In this document: positions 1 to 8,699 of the stretch, piece by piece
How the letters are laid out: each line of letters begins with the position of its first letter
How positions within the stretch are numbered: position 1 is the stretch's first letter
Assembly: GCA_023231475.1 (NCBI GenBank)
Contig: JALJEE010000963.1
Location: 1-25,571, forward strand
Reading direction: 5' to 3'
Origin: Seison nebaliae
Lineage: Eukaryota; Rotifera; Pararotatoria; Seisonacea; Seisonidae
DNA: 25,571 nt
Notes under the pieces: model-generated
What the model was told of the DNA's origin: nothing
Seen by the model: the letters and a program-made list of their open reading frames with translations, nothing else
Database searches by the model: none
Program-made: the position numbers and the translations under genes

Positions 1-676
1 CGACAAAGAAAAGTTCATGGAATTCATCGAGATTTAAAAAAGACTGAATGAAATGAATTGGTTTAAAATATCGGTTATGGATAATATCCCTCTTCCTAGT
101 CTCTATATTCTATCTCTATACAAAAGAATGCCTTCAACAATTTTAATTCATTTCTTAACCGAAATGCAGTATATTTTTTATCTTGAAATAGTTTAATTCC
201 AAACTGATAAGACTCGATTCCTCTGTAAACTTTGGAAAACAAAAATCCAGACATGACAATCCTATACAGTTATATACTATGTTTTACTTATTTTCAATCA
301 ATAAATTTCAGAAAATCAAAGTCTGCGTGGCTCTTTTGTCCGTGGCTCTTTTGTTCGTGGCTTTTTTATCCGTGGCTCTTTTGTCCATGGCTCTTTTGTC
401 TCGTGGCTCTTTTGTCTCGTGGCTCTTATGTCCTAGACTCGGTTGATTGCACTTTTTTCTGATTTATTATTAGTGGAAAGAAGAATCAATTATTAATTGA
501 TTAATAAATTTATACCTTACAATCATAATAAGAATTGAAGCTGAAAGTTTAAACAAAAGTAAAATGTTATGATTACATTATTTAGTATATAATGAGAAAA
601 AAGTGATGGAAAGTTTCCATAGAAACTATTCTAAATAAATTTGATACTAATTCAATCCAAATTAAAATTTTGAAAA
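1..676. other. Intergenic region upstream of DNALI1
   Basis: No convincing coding region is visible. One frame stays open across the minisatellite at 326-433 only because the repeat lacks stops; its translation is a low-complexity Leu/Phe/Trp string. The rest is AT-rich. The last 200 bases presumably carry the DNALI1 promoter and 5' leader, but I see no clear TATA box or initiator. Confidence 0.6.
326..433. repeat. Minisatellite, seven 15-16 bp units
   Basis: Seven head-to-tail copies of the unit cgtggctcttttgtc can be read directly, starting at 326, 341, 356, 371, 386, 402 and 418. The first four units are 15 bp. The last three are 16 bp through an added base, so the array shows length and point variation between units. 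It is more GC-rich than its surroundings and lies about 240 bp before the DNALI1 start codon. No function can be assigned. Confidence 0.9.
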
Positions 677-1396
677 ATGATTCCTCCAACCGCTTCTTTA
701 GTCAAATATGATAATCCTGTATTGGTCACAAGAGCCGGAGCGAAACGAAAGAAACAAACACCTGCTCAAGATACACGAGCTGGTGCAGCCGAGGCAAAAG
801 CACAACAACAAACTGATGATATCCTTAATTCGATTTTACCACCCAGAGAATATACTGAAAACAATCAGTCTTGGGTTCAAAAGGTGTCGAGTACACCTGC
901 CACCAGATTGGATGTCATAAATTTACAGGAACAATTAGATATGCGACTTCAGCAACGTCAAGCTCGTGAGACAGGCATTTGTCCAGTTCGACGAGAATTA
1001 TATTCACAATGTTTCGACGAACTTATTCGACAAGTAACCATCAGTTGTGCTGAACGAGGATTATTGTTACTGCGTGTTAGAGATGAAATCCGAATGACGA
1101 TTGCTGCTTACCAAGCTCTTTATGAATCTAGTGTCGCTTTTGGTATGAGAAAAGCTTTGATGGCTGAACAAGGAAAAGCTGATCGAGAGAAGAGAGTAGA
1201 AGAATTGACTAATGAAAAATTGGCATTAGAGAAACAAGTGAATGAACTAAAAGCAAAATGTGACCAAATAGAAAAGCGTGCACAAGAACAACGAGCAGTT
1301 GAAGAGAAGAAACATCAGGAAGAAATTACGTTTTTGAAGAGGAACAATCAACAATTCAAACAACAATTGGAAGGAATTATTGCACCAAAGAAATAA
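677..1396 (+). CDS. DNALI1: Axonemal dynein light intermediate chain 1 (p28 family)
   Basis: The 239-residue product matches the DNALI1/p28 family end to end, as recalled from the human protein. It opens MIPPTASLVKYDNPVLV, has the ILPPREYTENNQSWVQKVSS block around residues 53-72, and the nearly invariant stretch RQARETGICPVRRELYSQC around 93-112. The C-terminal half is a coiled coil ending QLEGIIAPKK, the family terminus. The family protein is a subunit of single-headed inner-arm dyneins in motile cilia and flagella. The gene is intronless here and full length, and its start agrees with the family N-terminus. It converges on SYF1 57 bp away, so their 3' UTRs probably overlap. Its strong conservation implies selection for motile axonemes. 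Confidence 0.97.
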   Translation: MIPPTASLVKYDNPVLVTRAGAKRKKQTPAQDTRAGAAEAKAQQQTDDILNSILPPREYTENNQSWVQKVSSTPATRLDVINLQEQLDMRLQQRQARETGICPVRRELYSQCFDELIRQVTISCAERGLLLLRVRDEIRMTIAAYQALYESSVAFGMRKALMAEQGKADREKRVEELTNEKLALEKQVNELKAKCDQIEKRAQEQRAVEEKKHQEEITFLKRNNQQFKQQLEGIIAPKK

Positions 1397-1397
1397 A
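1392..1397 (+). terminator. AATAAA polyadenylation signal overlapping the DNALI1 stop
   Basis: The hexamer AATAAA includes the TAA stop codon at 1394-1396. If used, it gives a 3' UTR of only a few tens of bases, ending near or inside the convergent SYF1 gene. It is the only canonical signal close to the stop. Confidence 0.5.
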
Positions 1398-1453
1398 GTA
1401 TTTTATTCCAAAAGAACCATGAAAGAGAAATGAAAGATAAATTTTTTAAATTT

Positions 1454-4036
1454 CTAATTTTGTTTCATTAAAGAACCGAAGACATTATCCGGAATATTCT
1501 TCTTCTCTATATCATCCAATTCCAAATCATTATCCTCGTCTTTTCCTTCATTATTTTCCTTACTTTCATCATCATCAGTTTCTCCATTTTGGTTTTCATT
1601 ATCATTATCTTCTTCTTCTTCTTCTTCATCATCGTCTATTTCAATTTCTTCTGGATTCATATTGTTGTTCTTGTCGTCATTCGTTTTAGATTCACCATTA
1701 TTTTGAATAGTTTCCCCTTTCACAAAATTGACAGGTAGGGAAGAAGTTGAAACTTGATTGTCTTCATTTTCCTCCGAAGTCTTTTGATGAGCAGCTGCTA
1801 ATAATTTCAAATTTGCTTGGACATTGAAACTAGCTTGAACTGAACGACGAATTCTTAACATTTCTTTTAAGGTATTCTCATTACCATGAACTAATTCGAA
1901 TGATTTCCATTTCTGCCAAAATTCTGTAATGTATCTCGGATCACACATTTGACTGCAATGAATATAAATCGAACGAGCTCGATCGATTTCACCCAATTGT
2001 GTTTCCATTTGAGCAAATTTGAGACACATCATTCTCGAATGTTCATCATTCAATTCTTCGATCGCTTTCTCATAGAGTGGACGAGTGGCAATTATACCTC
2101 TCAACTCTTTACACACAGCTATTGCTTCCAAATACACCGATAGTTTCTCCTCCATTTTCACCGTTTTTATACATCGTTCATAAGTTTCGATGACTCGTTT
2201 ATTTATTCCGAAATTCTTTTCCATTTTCCCATAAAGTTTGTAAATGACTCGTGCTTCACTCGACGGACAATTAGCTAGACATTGTTCAAATAAATCCCGT
2301 CCACGTTCCAATTTTTCTCCGTTGAATCTCTCCGTAAATTGTAAGAGATACATCAACCAAATATCTTTGACGTGTGGCCATCTGAAAAGGGCGATACCTT
2401 TCTCATAAACTTGGAAAGATCTTTCATAATAATGTTGTTGTCGTAACAAATTCGCATAATTTATAATGAGTTGTGGTGTTATTATATGAAGATCGATCAT
2501 CTCTTCATAAACTGCTGAGGTTGTATTCAATGTACCGAAACATTCTTCGATATCACTATATAACGACCATAATCTGATATTTTTATATAGACGTTGTTGA
2601 CATGATTTATTTGAATCATAATAATCAGCAGTTCCTTCTTTTGTCATCGATGTACATCGTTGCATTAATTGACGACCATAATCAATATTAGAAAATCTCA
2701 ATTCGAATTCAATTCGGTCACACCAAATATTCGCCAAATCGTCAACAGTTTTATACGTCGCTTCACAAGCAGCTGCATAAATTTCACGTGCAATATTTAT
2801 ATGTCTTTTCTTCTCATAATATTTAGCAAATGATATCCATAAATCTGAATATTTCCCAACACTTTTCTCTGCTTCCACCATCTCTACACTTTTCGAATAA
2901 GTATTGATGATATAAATGTCACGATCTGGGAGATTGGGCATTTCTTCATAAATTTTTATTCTTTTTAACCATTCATAAACATTATTCTTATTTTGTCTCA
3001 ACATCACATCATTCACCAATAACGATCGTCTTTCTAATAAATAAGTTAATCTGGCTAAATGATATTCAATTAATATCGAATCATCACTCTTACCATTCTC
3101 ATCAATTATCGATACCATTTTCTGATTTACCAAATTCTCTTCAAATAAACTATACGTATCGAAGACTAATGTGAAATCGTGAACGGTCATTACTTTCGTT
3201 AATGCCTCTTCAAATATATCTCTTGCTTTATCGAAATCTAATCGTCTCGAGTAATATTCAGCTAATCCAATCCACAATGCACCAGCACAATCATTCATCT
3301 TTAGAATAGCTTGTCTCATTATCGCCTCAACATTCACCGAATGAATATCGTTCGCTTTCGATGAAATCAATTCACATAATTCATTCCACAAATCCAATTT
3401 TGACAATTTTTTTTTTGAAATAAATGTCGTATCATTTAAAATTTCAACGAGACGAGACGCCGCTTCATCATATCGATGAACAGACACTAAATAATCAATA
3501 AATGATTCCATATTCTCCGGAAATACTGATACCCAACGTCTATAAACTCGAATTCCAGTATCAATACAATTAATTTCTTTCACAAATTTTATATAATATG
3601 GCCACAATCGATGATGTAAAGTGAGTGGAAGAGCTGAAAGTGCACGATCGAATGTTCGACGTGTCTTTCTAATTAACTTCTGTTTCTGCAATTCTTCCAC
3701 AAATATTATCCACAATCTCGGCATTTTATGCATATATGACATACAACGTTCCATTACATCATTCAATGTTAAATATCGTGCATCATTAATGCAAGCATCA
3801 TTCAATTGGAGAAGAAGAAAATCGATATAATTCTTCCAAATCTTATACGAATTCGACAACGTTTTTAATGATCGTTCAAATATCAAAATTATTTTTTCAC
3901 TTTCATCTATCGCCGTTTCGATTTCACGTCTCTTAATAAAATCGATATAACGTAACCATGCTTTCGCCGAAGTGGAATTTCTTCTGATATCTTCCTCATA
4001 AGCAATTTCATCTTCACTAAACGCCGATGTTGCCAT
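1454..4036 (-). CDS. XAB2: Pre-mRNA-splicing factor SYF1 / XAB2
   Basis: An intronless 860-residue HAT-repeat protein, close in length to human XAB2 (855). Family blocks seen include LPLTLHHRLWPYYIKFV near residues 136-152, a motif reading MTVHDFTLVFDTYSLFEE near 283-300, and repeated aromatic helical-hairpin motifs through about residue 720. An acidic Asp/Glu/Asn-rich tail follows, then the family C-terminus IPDNVFGSLMKQN (compare human VPAAVFGSLKED). SYF1 is a scaffold of the Prp19-associated (NineTeen) complex in the spliceosome; vertebrate XAB2 also takes part in transcription-coupled repair. The start ATG gives the expected N-terminus. The gene is divergent from the HARBI1-like gene, with a 276 bp shared upstream region. 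Confidence 0.96.
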   Translation of the reverse strand: MATSAFSEDEIAYEEDIRRNSTSAKAWLRYIDFIKRREIETAIDESEKIILIFERSLKTLSNSYKIWKNYIDFLLLQLNDACINDARYLTLNDVMERCMSYMHKMPRLWIIFVEELQKQKLIRKTRRTFDRALSALPLTLHHRLWPYYIKFVKEINCIDTGIRVYRRWVSVFPENMESFIDYLVSVHRYDEAASRLVEILNDTTFISKKKLSKLDLWNELCELISSKANDIHSVNVEAIMRQAILKMNDCAGALWIGLAEYYSRRLDFDKARDIFEEALTKVMTVHDFTLVFDTYSLFEENLVNQKMVSIIDENGKSDDSILIEYHLARLTYLLERRSLLVNDVMLRQNKNNVYEWLKRIKIYEEMPNLPDRDIYIINTYSKSVEMVEAEKSVGKYSDLWISFAKYYEKKRHINIAREIYAAACEATYKTVDDLANIWCDRIEFELRFSNIDYGRQLMQRCTSMTKEGTADYYDSNKSCQQRLYKNIRLWSLYSDIEECFGTLNTTSAVYEEMIDLHIITPQLIINYANLLRQQHYYERSFQVYEKGIALFRWPHVKDIWLMYLLQFTERFNGEKLERGRDLFEQCLANCPSSEARVIYKLYGKMEKNFGINKRVIETYERCIKTVKMEEKLSVYLEAIAVCKELRGIIATRPLYEKAIEELNDEHSRMMCLKFAQMETQLGEIDRARSIYIHCSQMCDPRYITEFWQKWKSFELVHGNENTLKEMLRIRRSVQASFNVQANLKLLAAAHQKTSEENEDNQVSTSSLPVNFVKGETIQNNGESKTNDDKNNNMNPEEIEIDDDEEEEEEDNDNENQNGETDDDESKENNEGKDEDNDLELDDIEKKNIPDNVFGSLMKQN

Positions 4037-4312
4037 ACCAGATATACCACTATGAACGATAATAAAACGACAAGAAATATATTATATTCTAATTCTTTTA
4101 ACTTTAATTGAACTATTAGAAAAATTTTGAAATATGTTCAAAAATTAAAAAATATATTTTTTACAATTTTTAAATTTTAAGTTTTTCTCAAAATAAGTCA
4201 AATTGTCTTTCATATATCTCTAAAATGATCAGAATTATAGTTCTGTCATTTTCTTGTCACATTTGAATAAAATTGTTTTGTTATTTTTTAATGGATTGAC
4301 ATATTAATCAAA
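4037..4312. promoter_or_regulatory. Shared upstream region of SYF1 and the HARBI1-like gene
   Basis: This 276 bp AT-rich gap separates two divergent start codons, so it probably serves as a bidirectional promoter. No TATA box or other motif stands out. On the plus strand a minimal upstream reading frame, ATG GAT TGA, lies at 4291-4299, 14 bases before the HARBI1-like start codon. If transcribed, it could lower translation of that gene. Confidence 0.4.
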
Positions 4313-5965
4313 ATGATTGGACGTTATTTGAATTTATTCGAAGATCAATACGAAGATTGTTTGACAAAGAAATTTTATGGAGAACATGCTTCCTTCCTCA
4401 CTGTAGTGAAGCGTCGACGTGAATTTATTGCGGAACGTAAATTGACTTTATCAGCCATCGAAACATCATTAATGACTGGTGTTTTTTTATCAAGTTCTGA
4501 TAATTTCGAAGCAATTCGTGACCAAGAATATGCATTCAAAACATCTCGTCCTGTCAAATCGCGAGATGATAACTGGTGGAAAGATCAATGGCATAATCGA
4601 ACAGATGATGAATGGAAATTGATGTTCCATGTTTCTAAATCGACGTTTGTCTGGATTTGTAATGAATTGAGAGATTTTCAAGATTTGAAGAAAGTCGATA
4701 CAAATTGGCATAAAGCCGTTCCATTAGAAAAGAGAATTGGAGCTACTCTCTTCAAATTGGCCCAAAATAAGAAACATCGATTTATCGGTCAAAATTTCGG
4801 AATTGGTGTTAGTACCGTTTTAATGATCATTCGAAGTGTTTGCAATGCGATTATTGTACATTTCTCTGGGAGATATTTACCGGGAAGATTACCTGGTCAA
4901 ACGATAATCCGAAATCGAATCAATTTAACACCAGAATTGGGAAATGTTGTAGACGAATTCAATAGGAAATTTGGACTGCCAATGGCGACTGGTATAATTG
5001 TTAATGAAAAATTTTACTTTAAACACATAAATGCCGAACAACATGTGGCGAGAAATATTTTTATAAATTCTTTAGAATTCAATAAATTAAATTCAAATGA
5101 TCAATTGGATTGGATAAGGAAACGTTATACAAGTAATTCGAATAATGGTTATGCATTCACTGCTCAATTTATTATGGACGGAAGTGGACGATTTTGGTCG
5201 ATTTATCCTGAAGGTGGTGCAAATGCCACATCATTAGAATTGTTGAATGAATCACAATTAATAGAACAAGCTGAAAGAGGAGAATTATTTCCAACTGATT
5301 TTCATCAAGAAGTTACGATGAATGATCAAATTATACCGAATATATTGAAACCATATTTGATTAGTGATAATTCATATCCGTTATGTTCTTGGATACAATC
5401 TTATTCTGTAGATAGTAGAAATAAGATAAATAATGTTGAGTTAAATGAATCGTTGTTTAATGAACGAATTTATAATTGTATCGATTACGGAAGAAATGTT
5501 ATAAAAAAATTGAAAAAACGATTTGATTGTCTCACACAATCATCTACTGACAATCCAGAGAAATATGATTGGAGAATGGATTATGCAATGGTCGTTTTAT
5601 ACACATGTTGTATTCTTCATAATATTTGCGATTGTCGATCTGATCATTATACTCCACTTTCCATCTCATCCAATAATCATCAGATAATGAGAAATGAATC
5701 ATCAAATAGAAATGTTGCAATGTCCAAAGAGTTCGATAGTATTAGTCATTTAGATGATAATGAAGATGCAATTCATACATCAGAGAAAATTGGAAAAATC
5801 CCTGTAACTAATTGGAATTTAGAGATCAATCGTATTCAAGGTAAGAAAAAACAGGAATTAATTATGAATATTTTAACTTTCGAAAATGTAATGCATCCTC
5901 AACGAAACAATACAATTGGAACGATGTCATCGACAACCTCAACAAATTATTATTCTCAAACGTAA
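4313..5965 (+). CDS. Domesticated PIF/Harbinger transposase (HARBI1-like)
   Basis: The 550-residue intronless product has the fold-defining blocks of the Harbinger DDE_Tnp_4 nuclease family. These are a helix-turn-helix-like segment (PLEKRIGATLFKLAQNKKH, about 137-155, then GIGVSTVLMIIRSVCNAI), the ISDNSYPLCSW block near 350-360, the FNERIYNCIDYGRNVIKKL helix near 450 and the CCILHNIC block near 520. Of the three catalytic acidic sites, the first (normally AIDGTH; here GIIVNE near 227-232) and second (normally SVHDAR; here ANATSLE near 303-309) lack Asp, while D352 remains. The protein is longer than HARBI1 (about 350 residues), with extra N- and C-terminal parts. I see no terminal inverted repeats. 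An intact frame with lost catalysis suggests an exapted, perhaps DNA-binding, host protein; a recently dead element is the alternative. Confidence 0.8.
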   Translation: MIGRYLNLFEDQYEDCLTKKFYGEHASFLTVVKRRREFIAERKLTLSAIETSLMTGVFLSSSDNFEAIRDQEYAFKTSRPVKSRDDNWWKDQWHNRTDDEWKLMFHVSKSTFVWICNELRDFQDLKKVDTNWHKAVPLEKRIGATLFKLAQNKKHRFIGQNFGIGVSTVLMIIRSVCNAIIVHFSGRYLPGRLPGQTIIRNRINLTPELGNVVDEFNRKFGLPMATGIIVNEKFYFKHINAEQHVARNIFINSLEFNKLNSNDQLDWIRKRYTSNSNNGYAFTAQFIMDGSGRFWSIYPEGGANATSLELLNESQLIEQAERGELFPTDFHQEVTMNDQIIPNILKPYLISDNSYPLCSWIQSYSVDSRNKINNVELNESLFNERIYNCIDYGRNVIKKLKKRFDCLTQSSTDNPEKYDWRMDYAMVVLYTCCILHNICDCRSDHYTPLSISSNNHQIMRNESSNRNVAMSKEFDSISHLDDNEDAIHTSEKIGKIPVTNWNLEINRIQGKKKQELIMNILTFENVMHPQRNNTIGTMSSTTSTNYYSQT

Positions 5966-5997
5966 AATTCAGAAGAGATTATATGAAACATAATAAT

Positions 5998-7305
5998 TTA
6001 TTTATTTATTTCATCTAATTTCGAATGGAGCCATTGACGTAAACCGTTTTTCCATATCAGTAAATTACCGTAACTTGAATAAACACTTTTTTTCGTTAAA
6101 TTTAAAAATAAAGATATTTAAAAAAAATCATTCTAACATTCCATATAATATTCCACCTAAATGACCAAAATGGTCCAATTTATTCCAATTAGACATTGCT
6201 CCCAACACATCAATACTAATGAGAGAATACATTGCCTAAATTAATAGAAATATTATGATTTTTAGAATTGTCAAAGTAACTAAACTGTCGATGCTTTGAA
6301 AGAGAAAAATGGCAGAAAGATTATTTGCATCAAAGCCTCTGGATAGTTTGAACAAAATAATCCTATAACAGCCATAATTGCTCCACTCTAAATGATAAGA
6401 AATGAATAAGAAAGAATATCAAATTAACTGCTCCGATACTGGGAATAGAGGAATTGCGAATAATTTTAAAAATTCCACTTATCATTGATGAGAAGATACC
6501 AGCTGATAAATAAGTTCCAATAAATTGTTCAGTTGAATTATTGAATATTTGGTGGAAAGTTGGTTGGAGAGAATACAATGCAAGCATGTTAAATGAAAGA
6601 TGCATAAAATTGTGATGGGAGAATGTCGATCCAATCATTGAGAGAAAATATTGAAAATTTGACATATTCCTTTGAAGTTTCATATTGCGAACTTTCAAAT
6701 TTTTTAAGAAAATAAAAATTCTTTTTCCAATTAAATTATTTGACTAACGAGTGAAATATCGCATCATAAACGGTTCGAGATTCTTCACTCTCCACATTAC
6801 AAAAATGACGGCATTTATAACAATTAATGAGTTGCATGCAAATGAGAAATTATTGTTTGTTTGTTCGAAACTCCGATAATTTTGAGACGGAATAAATGGA
6901 TTTGAAAATGAAGGAAATTTCGAAAATTTTATCCATTTCTCCTTATAATAATTGTAAGTGATCGTTCCAACATAAATTGTGGAAATGCTCTAAACATAAT
7001 AATATATGTAGAATTAAAAAGGAATATTGAAAGAACTGTTCCGCCAATAAATAATAATCGAGAAATATATTGGCAGTTGGAAGGTTTGTGAGACGACTGA
7101 AAATTATCGAAATTTAACATGGAATTAAACAAAAAATTAGAGATACTTTTAATGTGGTAAATTTACTTCCATTTGATTTTGGTAATTGTCTGACATAACG
7201 TTTGAATAACAATTCTCCAAACTTTGGAGACCGAAACATCTTTCTTGGAATTGGTATTACATTTAAAATATTTTTTTTGAAAATTGAAAGTAAATTATTT
7301 CTCAT
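5998..7305 (-). CDS. PARL: Mitochondrial rhomboid protease, PARL family (7 exons)
   Basis: Exons on the minus strand: 7305-7147, 7096-7037, 6989-6749, 6691-6429, 6387-6286, 6235-6138 and 6085-5998. Six introns of 41-57 nt lie between them and all junction phases agree, giving 336 residues. The product follows human PARL: NAVIFVMWRVKNLEPFMMRY, STFSHHNFMHLSFNML, YLSAGIFSSMIS, PSIGASGAIM, then DHFGHLGGILYGIVYSSYG and LLIWKN near the end. The rhomboid dyad is Ser242 (GASGA) and His300 (HLGG), 58 residues apart, the same spacing as human Ser277/His335. PARL is an inner-membrane intramembrane protease that cleaves PINK1 and PGAM5. The intron between exons 4 and 5 falls exactly before the catalytic serine codon. 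The stop lies 32 bp from that of the convergent HARBI1-like gene. Confidence 0.93.
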
Positions 7306-7954
7306 TTAACAAAGAATTTAGTTGAAACATAATCTCCTTTTCTATTACATAGCTTATAAATGATTTCCAATTTATAATTGTTAGTAAGTATAATTCAACA
7401 TATATAATTCATATAATTGAAAATATTTTTTATCTTTTAATACATTGTTAATATAATATTTTATATTCAATTTATTGTTTTTTTTTCAATAACAACCTTT
7501 TATATAACATTTTTTTCTAACCTTATATAGACCATATTCTTTATCTCAATTTGACATCAGAAAATTTGAAAAACGTTTTGGGATAGTGTATAGAATACTA
7601 AAGACTTATCACGCAAAAAGACGTGGATGTTTGTCCATAACAGCAGGAATGTGATTTTGACCGAAAAACTTCCAAAGCCTATTCCGACCAGGGAGTTTTT
7701 TGCTTGCTATTTCCTTTGCAAATGGACTTTATCAGCAACTTACTAACGTCTCCGTACTTTAGTTTCATAATAAATCAGCTCTCCATCAGAAATAAAGTTG
7801 TTATCTGACAGAAAAAAATTGAAACTTAATATCCTACATAATAGCATTTACTCAACGTCAGGCAGAGGAAGGTTAGAAAGTTATAAGTTTAAAGTTAGCC
7901 TCAAAGCTTCAAACATTGAACATTGAAATAATTTGATATATAGTACTATAATAG

Positions 7955-8179
7955 TAATAAATAAAAGTGACAATCATTCTTCATTTCCATAATTTCCAAC
8001 AAATTTTTAAGAGCAATGGTTATGGATTTTTCGGACGGTTGAGAAAGATCCAGGTAATTATTGTCATTTTCATTCCAGATTTGTGAAAAGTTAGATTGTC
8101 CGAAAGTTCCATGACCATTGCTCTTAAAAATTTGTTGGAAATGATCGAACTAAAGAATGATTATTACTTTCATTTATTA
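7955..8179. repeat. Imperfect inverted repeat, 82 bp arms with 61 bp loop
   Basis: The left arm 7955-8036 matches the reverse complement of the right arm 8098-8179 at about 72 of 82 positions by hand alignment, with no gaps. The innermost and outermost segments both pair, and a 27 bp block around ttccaacaaatttttaagag is perfect in both arms. Most mismatches are transitions, which would become G-U pairs in an RNA hairpin. Pairing stops abruptly at the outer ends. It could be a foldback/MITE-type element, an inverted duplication, or a transcribed hairpin feeding small-RNA pathways. No flanking target-site duplication was recognised. Confidence 0.85.
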
Positions 8180-8540
8180 CTTTATCAATTTTATTCTTTG
8201 GTTGTAATTTCTAATTTAGTTTTGAGTCAAGATCGACTAAATTTTATAAATTCATTCTTTTTTTTTTTAAAATAGTTAAATTTGAGTTATACTCACATTA
8301 GAGGTCTATGTAATTTGTATCTTACTTGTCATTAAAGGCCAAAGTTTTGAGGTATTATGAGCGTTATCCAATTCCTTATATTTTGTTCATTAGTTTTTAT
8401 TAATAGATTACTAATAGTATAACGGAACTTCTTTCTTCGAATTAATAACGTTTAATTCGTATTCCCTCTCAAGTATGTACGATTTGCATATATCATATCT
8501 TCAAATTTTTTATGTTTATATGCATAGATTTGCCGTTCTT

Positions 8541-8569
8541 AAGACACGTCTTTCGAAAAAAGACACGTC
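8541..8569. promoter_or_regulatory. Direct repeat of AAGACACGTC, 19 bp apart
   Basis: The ten bases aagacacgtc occur at 8541-8550 and again at 8560-8569. Each holds an ACGT core of the kind bound by bZIP or bHLH factors. The pair lies about 130-160 bp upstream of the start codon at 8700. Their position makes them candidate promoter elements for that gene; binding is inferred only. Confidence 0.35.
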
Positions 8570-8605
8570 ATATTATATATATATATTAAACAATTTTTAA
8601 TTAAA

Positions 8606-8639
8606 TTAACGGAAAACCGTTAAAAGTTCTGTATATAAG
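8606..8639 (+). promoter_or_regulatory. Core promoter: MYB-like palindrome and TATA box
   Basis: A perfect palindrome with 7 bp arms and a 4 bp centre (ttaacggaaaaccgttaa, 8606-8623) contains TAACGG facing CCGTTA, two inverted copies of the consensus MYB site YAACGG. It is followed at 8632-8639 by TATATAAG, a good TATA box. The start codon at 8700 lies 61 bp beyond the TATA box, leaving room for a 5' leader of roughly 30 nt. This is the clearest core promoter in the window. Confidence 0.5.
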
Positions 8640-8699
8640 AATTCGTGTCGCGCACAATTTTATTAATTTTATCTAAAAATATATTTTTAATTTTCTAAA

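Larger units (their letters stand above)
7306..8699. other. Intergenic region with inverted repeat and promoter elements
   Basis: No protein-coding gene is recognised in these 1.4 kb. The parts near 7306-7550 and 8190-8540 are plain AT-rich sequence. The segment about 7555-7800 is less AT-rich, which could be an old repeat or an unrecognised exon or RNA, but no frame resembles a known family. The inverted repeat at 7955-8179 and the promoter-like motifs at 8541-8639 are listed separately. Confidence 0.5.

Noticed and set aside
232-462. Open frame of 76 codons across the minisatellite
   Set aside because: It begins at a TTG, is mostly translation of the 15-16 bp repeat and has no protein-like features outside it.
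6128-6137. In-frame TGA read first as the PARL stop
   Set aside because: An intron starting GTTAGA at 6137 removes it. The next exon encodes the conserved PARL end (YSSYGNLLIWKN), so the true stop is at 5998-6000.
6765-6785. GGTTCGAGA resembling a tRNA B box
   Set aside because: It lies inside PARL exon 3 and no A box, anticodon arm or acceptor stem surrounds it.
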